The translations under genes and the position numbers were made by a program. This document shows positions 21,607 through 32,969 of a stretch of 64,000 bases of DNA, piece by piece (position 1 is the first letter of the stretch; every line of letters starts with the position of its first letter). The notes under the pieces were generated by a model. The model was given only the letters and a program-made list of their open reading frames with translations. It made no database searches and was not told the DNA's origin. The stretch comes from Gnetum montanum. Lineage: Eukaryota > Streptophyta > Gnetopsida > Gnetales > Gnetaceae. The stretch covers positions 268,271 to 332,270 of the forward strand of contig MNCI01020989.1 of NCBI GenBank assembly GCA_015680685.1, given 5' to 3'.

Positions 21607-21870
21607 AATATTAGATCTAATAAAATAAATGCAGAAGCTTGCTATCTTTTAGCTATAATTCTAATTAAGTATTAGAATGATATCAACAACCTTTGCACAT
21701 CAACTAGTCAATGAAAATGTTTTAACAAAAATGTGGTCTAATGTAAATGAAAAAAGAGAGGTTTATTTACATCACATTAGATTTAATAAATTAGATAAAA
21801 AAACTCACTATCTCTTAGCTTCTATTCTAATCAAGTATCGAAATGCTATTAGCAAGCTTTTCTTAGGTTC
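21607..21870 (+). repeat. Partial tandem duplication in the LINE C-terminus
   Basis: ATTAGATCTAATAAAATAAA followed by CTATCTTTTAGCTATAATTC at 21610-21660 is repeated in diverged form at 21775-21830 (ATTAGATTTAATAAATTAGA, CTATCTCTTAGCTTCTATTC). Upstream sequence TCAATCATAAAGTTTTAACA at 20565 is likewise repeated near 21708. Confidence 0.65.
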
Positions 21871-22165
21871 CCATCATCTTAGTATTGAAAGTAAAAGATA
21901 AATTCAACTTCCTTAAGAAGAGCTTATTTATAGGTTGTGTGGTTTAGAAGCCCTTGAAAATGAGTTACATGTGTTTCTTTCTTTTACCTACCCATTTAAG
22001 ATAGTATAATAATGTTACATTAAAAAACTTGTATGATTTATTTTTGATACCTCCGTTAATGCTTGGTCAATTTATAGCTTCTATCTTTAATTTTTATGAA
22101 AGTGCAATATTTGTCTAATAGCTCCTAAGGGTTATTGGACATAATAAAACTTTAATTTCATTTAA

Positions 22166-22469
22166 AAAAGAGGTCAAAAAAATGATTAAAAAAACCTGAA
22201 TAAATATTAAAATAAATAAATAAAAGAAAAGATTAAAAATAACAAAATAAAAATCAATTAGAGAAATTTATAATAGTAAATCAAAGAAGGATTATCAATC
22301 AAAGAATAATTATGTGATAAAAAATAAGAGCTTAATAATTGATTACAAACAATATTGTAGTTTAATTTTGATGTTTAGTTTATGTAAGGGGGCATTAGAA
22401 TTAGAACGAGATGATGATATGTATCCTTAGGTATATAGCCAACATAAATTTTTTTTAGAACTTAAGTAA
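22166..22469. other. AT-rich sequence without a recognised feature
   Basis: A-rich, no open frame, no match to other parts of the window. It may be flank of the LINE target site. Confidence 0.5.
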
Positions 22470-22724
22470 AATAAAAAAATGTGTTAGATATACTTATGTG
22501 TGACTCAAAATTGAAAATTTGTAAGCTACAAATCCATATTAGACAATGAACTAACTACTTGAGTTATTGCTCATTGGCTATTTGGGGAGGGGTTGGAACT
22601 AGAAACATTTATAACTTAAGATATAGTTAAATTAGAACTTTATAACTGAATATTTCCTACCAAAATTGAACCAATAACTTGGAGTTACAAAATCAAGAGT
22701 CTTACCACTAGGCTAACGCCTCAT
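22470..22724 (-). mobile_element. tRNA-derived SINE with two tRNA-like modules
   Basis: Minus strand from 22724: GAGGCGTTAGCCTAGTGG holds a good pol III A box (TAGCCTAGTGG, 22705-22715), and 32 bp on lies GGTTCAATTTT, a degenerate B box (22662-22672). A second tRNA-like module follows: TAACTCAAGTAGTTAG (22551-22566) and a weak B box near 22502-22517. A T-run near 22470-22480 could terminate pol III. Spacing of A and B boxes fits tRNA heads. It could be two adjacent SINEs. Confidence 0.55.
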
Positions 22725-22781
22725 TGTTTAGTTTATAGTTGATTGAATTACACATTTTAAACCATCAAAGTTTAATATACT

Positions 22782-23697
22782 TGATGAGTAGCAAGTAGAC
22801 CTATGCCCAACCATACAAATCACTAAGCGTTCATGCACAATCCAGTCGAATTTCATGGACCAATAGCCTTCTAAGGTTATTGGTCTCTAGGACATGAAAC
22901 TAATTGTTGCAATCTTTGTCTTCCCAATTACACTTGTGAAATGCAAAGATATGGTTAAGTGCAACTAAGGAATATGATTTTTATCATTTTTTTGTTTCAT
23001 GTCCTAAGTTTCCTAAGAATAAAGAATAAATAACTATATATTTAATTGCTAAGTTAATCCAACCAACTAACATTTAACTACTCCTAACATAAGCATCCGT
23101 TCCCACTTACCGTACACACCTTGAACATGTTTAACACTACCGGGTTACCAAATGTTAAGCATTATTGGGATTACCAAGGGCCAAGCGTATGCTTGAAGTG
23201 GTTGTACTTATGTAATTAATTAATCATTGTTTAATTTATCTTAATTTAGCTTAAATTAGCTTAATTTAATTACTTTAATTACTTAAAGCATTAAAGGAAA
23301 TTGCTTAAAATATTAAATGCATAAAGGAAATAATTAATCTATTTCAAAGTGTTGCAAGGTTTATCAGAAAGCTCATCTTTATTACTGCACACATTATAGT
23401 GCTCAGGTAAAATAGTGCTTGGATAAAGATCCATATGCTCTTTGACTCCTACTATGGGCACTTAGAAAATATTCTAACTTTCAAGTGGAAAAATTGCTAG
23501 AGCTTTGCTACAACTATGAGACATATGCTATAATTGTGGTTGATGAGCACATATTTATAGGCAAAATAGAGAACCTCGTCAATGGGTGCATGTCAATAGG
23601 TCAAGCCCTACATCGACAGGATCATGTTGATGACATCTTATTGATGGGGTCACATCGATGACATCCTATTGATGCAGCCAACCATGATGCTTCATCA
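22782..23697 (-). repeat. 3' LTR of element A
   Basis: 916 bp, TGATGAGTAGCAAG...GATGCTTCATCA on the + strand, followed by the reverse complement of the PPT. TATA on minus near 23546-23556 (CATATTTATAGGC). U3 at 23575-23690 holds repeated ATCGAT/CATCGAC-type palindromes instead of GATATC. Confidence 0.9.
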
Positions 23698-23712
23698 TAC
23701 TCCCATGACTGA
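23698..23712 (-). promoter_or_regulatory. 3' polypurine tract of element A
   Basis: Minus strand TTCAGTCATGGGAGTA against the LTR; one purine change from the family consensus. Confidence 0.8.
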
Positions 23713-23939
23713 ATAAAAACTCATCTTCAAGTTCTTTACAAAATTTGGGAATGTATGGTATTATGGACATACAAACTACACAACAAAAACTAAGTGCCTA
23801 GAATGTATGATTTTTCATTGATTACAAAATTTTGGGTGTTTAGAACAACAAAATTGAACACTAGGACAAAATTGACAAACAAAATTCCTTAGATGGCACA
23901 AAGACATTGAAGAAGATCAAAAGGTCCTAGGTGGTGCAG

Positions 23940-26754
23940 GCTCCTAAGGTTCCAAAGGACCTTCTCCTAGTTTGGACACAGATAGTGGTTGAGGTGGCTG
24001 TGGTTGTCTTGCAGCAATTGCAACTTTTGGTGGAAAACAATAGCCATCCAATAGTATTGTCATCTTCATCTTCTTTCCCCTAGGATTCTTCATGGTCCAC
24101 ATAGCATCTTGAATGTGGGCTAGAGGGGGAACATCCTAGGGATAGGGCATTGCTAGGAAAAAAATTTTCATGTTAACAAATCAAGTAGTGAAAAGTTTGT
24201 GTTCAACATCGAACACCTCGACTACATTTTGCTATTCCTAGTAGTTGTTCATCCTCTTAGCTTGGTTCTCAATAGTTGATTATTAATTAGTGAACTTTGC
24301 CTTGAGAACCTTGAGTTTGGCATTGGTAGTCTTAAGCTTCTGCTTGGTGTCTTTGTGATGCTTAAACTCGGCTTCGTACAAGTATGAATTGGCCAATTTT
24401 TTTTCCAATTCTGACCATGACTATCTGATAATCAACATTTCCAAGTTTTCCTAACAAAGATTGGCAAGCTACATGTACTCCATCATCTTCTTGATCTATA
24501 GCTCTTTCATGCAGATCTCTGCTTTGTTGTAGTCATTGAGCCCATCAAAGATAGGTTGCTAGACATCACCTCCTTCCTTGAGCTATTGGAGGGTCTCATT
24601 GACTTTTTCCTTCACCATCTAGATGTGTTTCTCATTGATTTTTATAAACTAACCTGGTCTCTATAATGGATCTTGACTCTCTCAAATTTGAGAACCTCAT
24701 TTTTCCAAGCAGCTATCTCTATCGTAGATTTTTGGCAAAGGGCTTGGAATTTCTCCATGGAGCTATTTCTATTTTTTGCTACTAATCTCCTTAATTCATT
24801 GTTTACTCTAGCTAGCTACTCCTACAATTGATGGATAAAATCTTGCTTTTGCTACTTCTACACATGATGATTGTTCACCTTGCTTTTGCTACTTTTGCAC
24901 GTGATGATTTTCTATTATCAAAATTGCATTCTCATGATGCATCTGAACCAAGTCCTTCTAAATGGTGTATGTTTTGGCATTGGCCATAGAGTAGTCAAAG
25001 ACAATTATCTCCTTATTTTTCTAAACCTTTTTGAGCTTATATTCAAGCTACTTGGAGGCTTTCTACCTTGTTAGTGTAGAGTTGAGAAATGTAGGATCAA
25101 CAAGCTAGGCTCTTAATTCAACAACCTCCGTAGAAAGCATTGGTTTTGTGCTTAGGATATTTTGAGTTGCCCCTCCAATATAATGCTCTTACCCCTCTTC
25201 TAGAAACTCCTATTGTGTTACAATAATTATGTTTGGAAGATTAAAGACATTTGAAATCAATTACATGGTTCCCACTAGTTGATCTAGTAACTTCTTTTGC
25301 TAGGTTGCACTTAATCTACCACTAACTATTCCTATGGACATTTGCACATCTTTGAGTGCAAAAATGTTTGGTGCAAATGTTGTAGGTGCATTAAGTGCCT
25401 TGGTAATTCTATCAACACCCACCTCTGCTACTGTCTCTTGCCCATGATGCTACATCACCAAGACAATTTTCTCGTTGCCCTACTCCAAATGCACTAAAAA
25501 AGTGATAGCATTCCCAAATATTTCTAGGAATTAATGCTATTTTAAGAGAGATACTATTACTTCTTGGGTGTTAGGATTTGATTTCACAGGTAGTTGCATT
25601 CTTTGGGCTGAGAAAATTGGCCCACCTTCCTCCATTTGGCTAATTATTCGAGCCACTTTATTGAGATGACTCATCATCGGACAATACATAGATGGATCAC
25701 CATCACTCATTCCTTCTCACTACTCCTGCTCTCAAATCTCCTGCATGTGCTCAAGGGCAATGTGAACCTTTCACATTTATTTCACAAGTGGGTGGTAGAG
25801 GTGGTGGTTGCTGCTTCTCTTCTTGGATGACTTTAGCAGGCATCTTATCCTTCATCATCTTCACCTAGGAAGTATATGGAGCATGTCAGATAGTGTCATT
25901 TCTATAGAAGGTTATGCCTTCCCTCTTGCATAATTTTTATATGAGGCATGGGAACGGGAGTGCCTTCCTTACACATTCATTTTCTTTAAACTACCTCTTT
26001 ATCTCAAGATAGATAAGCTATGAAAGATTGACTGAGAATCTACCGTTTAGAGTGTTACATGCATGAGTGGAGAAGGCAGTGATCTTGCTTGGTGTCATCG
26101 TTGGATTGAGGTGAAAAGTTGCAATCTTAAAATATGCACATTCTACTATGGTGATCACACCAAACTCCTTATAATTAACTCCACAAAACCACTACATCCA
26201 TTCCTTCTTGATGCCAAGATCTCCCTACATGGGGATTTCAGCAAGGTTTGCTCCCATTTTGGTAACCCAAGGGCCTCTGTGATAGTTTTCACCAATTAGG
26301 ACACTGAGATATCCTTGATTTTGACCATTGAACTAGCCTAATAATTCATCCAAAATAAGTATGTTTCTCCCATGTACCACTCCCTGCTAGAAGTGATTGT
26401 GGGTCATGGGAGAGTTTTGTAGTTGAGATTTAACTTCTGGTGGCATGAACTCCAAGAAAGATCCAAAGTTCAATTCTTGAAGAAAAAATTTCTAGACCTC
26501 CTTGTTCATGATCTGCCTAAGGCAAGCTTCTGTCAAGGTAACCTCAAGGTTTGGTCTAGGTTCAACTATTTTGTTGCAGGAGATTCTTCAAGAATCTATT
26601 AGATAGATTCCATTTTGGGTTCCTTTGGAAGAGATCTCATTACATGGGACTTTGCTTGTTCATGGAACTATTCTTGGCCCCTTCTTGTTCTTGGCCATTT
26701 GTTCCTTAGTTGGAACAATCCTGCTTTTTGCACATGCCTTCCTTTAGGTGCCAT
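23940..26754 (-). pseudogene. Post-pol coiled-coil ORF of element A
   Basis: Starts at the ATG at 26754: MAPKGRHVQKAGLFQLRNKW, then TRRG, parallel to MAPKPRRPRDEGPSQLREK in E. Further on, EVTLTEACLRQIMNKEV, then LQELNFGSFLEFMPPEVKSQ matches LQELNFGPFLENMPEDVR in E. The middle is long helical, Lys/Glu/Leu/Gln-rich sequence. Numerous stops. It is not RT, RNase H or integrase and has no signal peptide or obvious membrane segment; the role in the element is unknown. Its place downstream of pol is that of env-like ORFs of Athila/Tat elements. Confidence 0.75.
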
Positions 26755-28820
26755 TTGTGATCAAAACATAACCAAGGATTAACATTTAATGTGTAATTTA
26801 TAACATTTAAGTACCTTTTTCATTGGGTGGTTACACTTAGTCTAAGTCTGGACCATGTAAGATTGATTTTTCTATTATTATTTTGATGGATTTTAACTTA
26901 GAATGTTACTAGAGCTTGTTGTAAGGGTTTAATTCTTATAATTTGATGTTTTAATGTTGATTTCTTTGTTAAACCTTGTGGGAGTTAGAAATTTTTTTGA
27001 AAAAGTTTTTGTTAAAAACTTAAGGTTTGTGGCCCCCATGACAAAGAGCTTACCTTTGGTAGCTACAGGGTTAAAGAATGGAGTGAATCAGACAAATGGT
27101 TAGGAAGATATGGCTCTTGGAAGGTTGTGGGCTCTAAAAAATTCAAAAAATTCCTCCTCATTTATGAGAAAATGTGAAAAATTCTTAAGTGTTCATACAT
27201 ATTCATAAGCGTTATGCTTTACATTGATAAGGTCTTGTTGACGGGGTCTCATCAATGGGAGGGATGTGTATATGGGGTCCTATCGATAGAGCTGGTCCAT
27301 AAACTTTTTTACTTTAGAAATCTTGAAAAGTACAAGGAGTTTTCTTATGAAATTGGGATCCATAGAGAGCCAAAAAATCCATGAACATGATGAAAATCTT
27401 AAAAGAGGATTTGGACATTTACAAAAATTAGAGAATTATGGGAGAATTAAATTTTATTGGAGAAAATGCCTTAAGGAGTGCACAATTGGATGTAATTGAT
27501 GGAGCACATGAAAGATTTGATCATCAAAATTCCTAAAGATAAGAAACCTAACTATCCTAACCAAGAGATATGTAAGTGGGTCCTTCCCATAGCAGGTTCA
27601 TGCCCTTTTTGTGCCCTTGCATAACCTCAACTAAGGAGTTCATGGGTCCCATAGTGGATTAATGGTTATCAAAAGTTAAGAATCAAATTTAGAAGAATTT
27701 ACCTAAGAATTTCAACACATTAAAATAATACATTAAACAAGAGATGGAAATTGGCAGTGAGGTGAATGGTGGAAAGAATTGATGGATGATAAAGAAGGTG
27801 AGATGGAATTTTGAATTGTGGTCACATGAAGTCCCTTGTGAATCTTATGGTTAAATGACCCGATAAAGTTTATTCTTAGTCTAGATCAAAACCAACCACT
27901 TTTAGTGACTTCGCATTGCCACTCTAAGACCAAACCATCCCCTTGAGATAGAAGAATTCTTTCACAAATCAATCACCATTCCTCATTTAATAAGAAAAGA
28001 GAAGTAGGAAGTGAGAAAATGCCTTAGTTAGAGGGGACCTTCAAGCATGGATAATATGTTTTTCTAGTCCCATAACCAGTGCTTATAGCTCTTTATTTTG
28101 TCAAAGGGGTGTGCTTTGAATTCCCATCATATTTGTTTTTTTTATGTTTTTATGGATTTTTGGATGAAAACCACACCATGCAAAGACTTACTAATTTTCT
28201 ATTATTGGTTGACATGGAATGGTAAGAAATCCATGAAAACAAAATTACACTCAAGTAAGTAGAAAGGCACAAAGAGTATTAAATCCCCTTGAAGTCACAC
28301 CCTTTTCAAACCTTTGAATCTTTTTTAAGTTTGGAAACTACCAAGGTCACAAGTTCATTAAAGTTTTATTAATGAAAAAGGGACCTCATACTTCCAAAAC
28401 CGGGAAGACCATAGAGTTGGTGGATGGATGGATGACATGGACTCACTACTTGTTTCATGAAAAAAAAAAACCTTATCTTAGTCATTGATCATCAAAATTA
28501 AAAAAATGAAACTAGACATTAACAATCGAAAACATTAAGTACAAATCACCATTAGCAAATAGCTATAGCAAAACTGTGTCTTATTAGCAACAAAGAATTT
28601 TATTAGAAAAAAGAAAAATTCACACCAAAATAACGTAAATTATAAAAGAAACTGTAAAATATTCAAGAAAGTTAAAATGTACTAATTTTTGTAAAACAAA
28701 ATTGGGAAAAACAACAAAGTATAAAACAAAAAGTTATAAAAACAAAGAAGGTGTAAAACAAAAAAGCATAAAATAAAAAAGTAGAAAAACTAAGCCACTA
28801 ATATGGTTAGTACATATGGC
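26755..28820 (-). other. Conserved post-integrase spacer of element A
   Basis: Non-coding. Aligns with the spacers of E and D: GGGAGTATGAGGTC block near 28380, GGATGGTTTGGTC block near 27930, CATGAACCTGCTATGGGAAG block near 27590. Around 27215-27290 the minus strand has CTATCGATAGGACCCCATAT and neighbouring CATTGATGAGACCCC, resembling LTR U3 palindromes. Confidence 0.7.
27031..27045 (-). promoter_or_regulatory. Second internal PPT-like motif of element A
   Basis: Minus strand TTTGTCATGGGGGCC, about 280 bp before the MAPK start codon. Confidence 0.55.
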
Positions 28821-28840
28821 CACCTCCCCCATGACTAAGT
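28821..28840 (-). promoter_or_regulatory. First internal PPT-like motif of element A (after integrase)
   Basis: Minus strand ACTTAGTCATGGGGGAGGTG, just past the integrase C-terminus. Confidence 0.65.
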
Positions 28841-28859
28841 TGAAAGGAGGAGATTCAAA

Positions 28860-29645
28860 AAATGAGTGTGGCTATCCATCTAAGGAGGTGTTGCTTGCAT
28901 TGGCTTACTTGGGCTCATGGAAAGGTTTAAGTTGTTGCATGTTGACCAGTTTATTTTGTTTAGGCTCTTGGATTTATAGATCAACATGACCCCAAAAGGA
29001 AATTTTTTGTAAATGATATAAGGCCCTTCCCACAATGTTTGGAACTTAGTCTTTTGTAGTACATGTGTGGGGTTTAGTAGAGGACCTTGTCTCTAGGTTG
29101 AAATTTTACTTCCCTTATCCTAAGGTCATGGTGTTTCTTATTGAATGCCTTGCGCACTTCATTCAATGATAGGGCCACCAATCTATTCTCATCTAGCACA
29201 TTAAGGTTGATCAGTTTTTCTTTTTTGTGCTAGGCTAAGGTTAAGATCAAGGTCACAGGTTGTTGAAAGTGTACAAAGATCATACTGAATAGAATATTTG
29301 GCAATTTTTGATACACTAGCTCATAGGGAGAGTAGCCTATAGGAAGTTTTCATGTGGAGTGGTAGGCCTAAAGGGAATCATTGAGTTTTGTGCTCTAGTC
29401 TCTCCTATATTTGCTAATTGTTCTTATTATGATTTTTGAGATTTCCCTATTGGTAACCTTTGCTTGATCATTGGCTTGGGGGTGGTAGGGTGTTGTTAAC
29501 TTATGTTCAACCCCCAAGCATTGCATGAGCTTTTGAAAAGTAGCACTTATAAAATGAGTATCATTATTAGAAATTAGTGTGCATGGCACTCCAAACATAT
29601 TTACAACATTCTATTGTACAAATCAAGTAGTAGTGGAAGATGTAC
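28860..29645 (-). pseudogene. pol: Integrase of element A, C-terminal two-thirds
   Basis: The minus frame at 29395-29598 reads MFGVPCTLISNNDTHFISAT, then LMQCLGVEHKLTTPYHPQAN, then AKVTNREISKIIIRTISKYR. The Asp of the second catalytic motif (normally SDNG.HF) is Asn, the Glu region is kept. Downstream: GPYII-type tail near 29000. The zinc-binding region and first catalytic Asp are missing because the sequence joins to RNase H and RT scraps at 29640-29700. Confidence 0.85.
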
Positions 29646-30440
29646 CACATTCTCAGTCCCCTTTTGATCTATCATTCGAAGATACCACATTCTCTACTCA
29701 TCCATGAAGACTTCCATCTCACTACCAATTTGCTACTAAAAAATACTCTAGACAAGGTATTGAAATGTTGCAAGCACATTGAATAGACCAAAAGGCATAT
29801 TTTTATATGCAAAATTTCCTAAGGGACTTGTGAATGTTATTTTGGCCTGATTCTCTAGCTCAAATTGAATCTGGTTATAGCCACTATAACCATCCCAAAG
29901 CTGTAATAGCAATGCTTAGAGATAGTGTCCATCACCTAGTCCAAAAATGGCAATGGAAAATGATCTTTATAAGTTGCCATGTTCAATAGCCTAAAATCAA
30001 TACACACTCTCCACTTGCCACCTTTCTTTGCCACAATCACAAGTGGGCTAATCCACTCACTCTCTATGATTGGATAGATGAACTTTGTCTTGAGGAGTTG
30101 TTCAATTTCCTCTTTGATGAGCTACTTCAATTTGGGATTCAGCTAGCGCTATAGTTGCCTCTTTGGCTTGTTGAAAGGATTGATATAGATGTGATGCTAG
30201 CATATACTAGGATCAATCCAAATGATTTTAGGATATGACCAAGCAAAGACTATTGGCCATTTATTAACCACATTTAGTGGCTACTCTTTCTATTCAGGAG
30301 CAAGGTTGGCATTGATTATTATAGGCTTGTCATTTTTCAGAAATGCATACTCCATGCCAGTAGGTAGAGATTTCAACTCTAAAGGCTCATGCTTAAAATT
30401 TTTAGGGATTTCCAACTCTTCCCAATAAGTATCATTAGGT
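29646..30440 (-). pseudogene. pol: Reverse transcriptase of element A, truncated at the active site
   Basis: Minus strand: LKSLPTGMEYAFL, then NANLAPE, WPIVFAWSYPKI, NPKLK, IEQLLKTKFIYPIIESEWIS, VAKKGGKWRVCIDFRLLNMA, DHFPLPFLD. The coding breaks off right after VRWKSSWMS, the frame-shifted equivalent of VEVFMDD, then a short RNase H piece (MIDQKGTENVV) and then integrase. So two deletions removed the thumb, most of RNase H and the integrase N-terminus. Confidence 0.85.
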
Positions 30441-30879
30441 TCATCATTGGAGAGTTGGTGATGAACTTACTCAACTTGATCCATGCCTTCAACATAGGAA
30501 CATGTTAAGCTCTTAGTTGGTTCCATGCAAAGTGTGCTACTTTCAGGATTATTTGTCAACCACTAGGTGTCCTTCTATTTTGTGGATACTGCATATAGGC
30601 ACTTTTGGATGTTAGATTCATCTACACATTATCTACATGCTTTTATTGATGTGCTTTTGATAGACCATAACTTCTACACATAGTTGCACCTTGTATCAAT
30701 GTACATGATGTAAAAAATTCTCCTTCTTGATCTTTCCAAATGCATTTTCTTTGGAAATTTTTAGGAAAAAATCTTTGATGCCAATTCATGCATCAATAGT
30801 GCTCAACCAAGTCCTTTCCATAATGATTGGAAATTACCCCTTGCATTTATCAACCTTGATCACCAGGAAATCAATAGGA

Positions 30880-31256
30880 TAGGACTAAGCATAGACAATG
30901 CTCATAATGTCCTCCACTAGTTCCATGGTAATAGTGATGGACTGATCTACTAATTCTAAATAAATGTTGATCTTTTTGATAGGAGGTAGGTTCCATGCTT
31001 TGTACATTTCATGAGAAAATATATTAACACTAGAACTTAAATCAAGAAGAGCCTTGTATGGCTCATTTCTAACAATCTGCAAGTAGATGAGGGGACTTTC
31101 AAGATCAATTTTCTTCCTAGGAAGGTTACTAACCTTGATCCAATTAGATATAACATGGATTAACATGACTTTGTAGATCTTGGAAGGCATTTGGTTTGAA
31201 GGGTTCTTGATGGAAATGGGTATAGAGGATGAAGGAGACATAGGGTGACTAGCCAC
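30880..31256 (-). pseudogene. pol: Aspartic protease of element A
   Basis: 123-residue open frame: DLESPLIYLQIVRNEPYKAL, LDLSSSVNIFSHEMYKAW, then LVDQSITITMELVEDIMSIV. It corresponds to E near 48890-49120. The catalytic DSG is DLS here, so the enzyme is inactive. The protease would cut the Gag-Pol polyprotein. Confidence 0.85.
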
Positions 31257-31799
31257 ATGAGCTGGTGAGGGCTTTATAGGTTTATTGATTTGGAAGAATG
31301 GTTTTTTCTAGGTCTAGGTCTTGAACCACTCAATGGAGAAACGAGTTATAAGTTAATAGCCTTGGTAGCATTATGTTGCTACAGCTATGCAAGAATTTCA
31401 CCTTGCATGGATGGAGTAGGCGATAATTGGGTTGAGGGTGGAGGGACATGTGTTGAAGGATAAGGAGGATGATAAGGATATGAGGACCTCCCTTTGGGAG
31501 ATGGAAAATGAGCTCTGTAGTATTCCAAAGGCTAGAAGTAATGTTGAAAAGAAGCATGACTAGAACAGTCACATAGAGACATGGGTTGCTAAACATAGTA
31601 CCCATATGAATTTGGTTGCCTGTAAGGGTACTACTACCTTGGCGGTAACATCCTCTATGACTATGAATGCTTTCACTACTGGTACTACTCAAATGGTTGT
31701 GGTGAAACTCCACTTGGATAATAAGCTTCTTGTTAATGGAACTACCTAGGATTACCTTAAGGATAAGGATACCTTCTAAGTGCTTGCCTTCTTGCTAGC
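31257..31799 (-). pseudogene. gag: C-terminal gag of element A
   Basis: Proline-, tyrosine- and glutamine-rich, with YYPSGVSPQPFE and HPPYPSTHVPPPSTQ, matching the Gag tail of E around 48240-48660 (YYPSGVPPQLYEYF). It is cut at 31799 by the LTR of element B. Confidence 0.7.
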
Positions 31800-32743
31800 T
31801 AACGAGCGATCAAGGTACCCCTACACAGAACCATATGAATCACAAAGAATTCAAGTGAAATTTGGTCAAATTCCATGGACTATATAGTTTTTGATACATT
31901 AGTCTTGTAGGAAAATGAACCTTACCCTAAGGTTTTTCGTTGTCTTCCCAATTATACTTGTGATGTACAAATGTATGATTAAGTGTAATCAAGGCATATG
32001 ATTTCAATTGTTTCATGTTTTATGTTCTTTGGTGCTTAAAGTAGAGAGATGAAATAATTTAACAACTAATTTAGTTTAACTAATTAACTATTCTCTAACT
32101 AGTCCTAACATAAGCATCCGATCCCACTTTCTGTACATGTCTTGAACCCACATATCCACTACTAGGTTACCATGCACTATGCTACTAGGTGCACCAAGCA
32201 ATAACACTGCTGGGGTTACTAAGCAAATACATGTTTACACTTGAAGCAATCGTACTTATGTATTTAACCTATTTAGCTTATCTTACTTAATCACTTAATT
32301 AGCTTAATTGTTGAGAAACATTAAACAAAAAATAAAAAACATTAAATGTAAGAATAAAATATTTAAACTATCTAGAATGCTATAAGGTTTATTAAGAAGC
32401 TCATCTTTATTGTTGTACATACTAGTATGGTTTAGGTATAACAATGCTTAAATAAAGATCCATAAACTCAATGACTCCTACTGTAGGCACTTGGGAAAAT
32501 ATTCTAACTTTTACATGAACAAACTGCAAGAGCTCTGCTACTACTATGACTTGAATCTCCATACACATGGTTGGGAGCTCGTATTTATAGTTTTTGCTAT
32601 AGTACTATAGCAATGGGGCCCCATAGAAGTAGTAAATGCTACATTGATGTGGCCCTATTGATGGGGCAACACCATGTAGACAGGACTCCATCGATGAGGC
32701 ACATCAATGGGGGCCCATTAATGCAACACATTGATGTTCATCA
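31800..32743 (-). repeat. 3' LTR of element B
   Basis: About 944 bp. The left end is degraded (TAACGAGCGATCAAGGTACC for TGATGAGTGGTGAGGTACC), the right end reads GATGTTCATCA before the PPT. TATA on minus near 32580 (GTATTTATAG). U3 at 32640-32740 has ATCGATGAGG/CATCAATGG-type repeats. Confidence 0.85.
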
Positions 32744-32757
32744 TACCCTCATAACTA
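32744..32757 (-). promoter_or_regulatory. 3' polypurine tract of element B
   Basis: Minus strand TTAGTTATGAGGGTA against the LTR, two transitions from the consensus. Confidence 0.75.
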
Positions 32758-32969
32758 AATGAAAACTTGTCCTTGAGTTCCCTCACAAAATTGGAAAGGT
32801 ATGGAATTATTGACTAGCTTGTAACAAAACAAATTAACTTAACAAAATTGAGTGCTTGAGTGTACAAATCAACAAATTACAAAAAATGGTGGTGTTCACG
32901 ACACAAAATTGAACACCATTACATGACTACACAAAAATTGGATAGCACATCCTCTGGTGGCATGAAGGC

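Larger units (their letters stand above)
19512..22165 (+). mobile_element. LINE, 3' part (reverse transcriptase to 3' end)
   Basis: Clear non-LTR RT: NKKAFIYFINFAKAYDSIVH (motif A, catalytic Asp present), then KIGIKKDCPLSSTLFSIFID (motif B' region), a decayed YADD block (IYDATLIFTT near 19936), FYFGGTNVKIVDYFKYL, then CIRERIVGGFKALYSF. Near 21915-22000 it reads CGLEALENELHVFLSF, a C-terminal cysteine-histidine region. It ends in A-rich sequence near 22165. Clade not assigned. A roughly 950-bp foreign segment and a tandem duplication interrupt it (20650-21870). Confidence 0.85.
22782..31799 (-). mobile_element. Element A: Ty3/gypsy element, minus strand, 5' end lost
   Basis: From left: 3' LTR, PPT, coiled-coil ORF, spacer with two PPT-like motifs, integrase, an RNase H scrap, RT, protease, C-terminal gag. 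It stops inside gag where element B begins. It is the only other copy in the window with a near-complete post-pol ORF, so it is the best partner for E in comparisons. Confidence 0.88.

Noticed and set aside
25636-26299. Two plus-strand frames in element A
   Set aside because: They are antisense to the coiled-coil ORF, whose minus-strand blocks match E and B.
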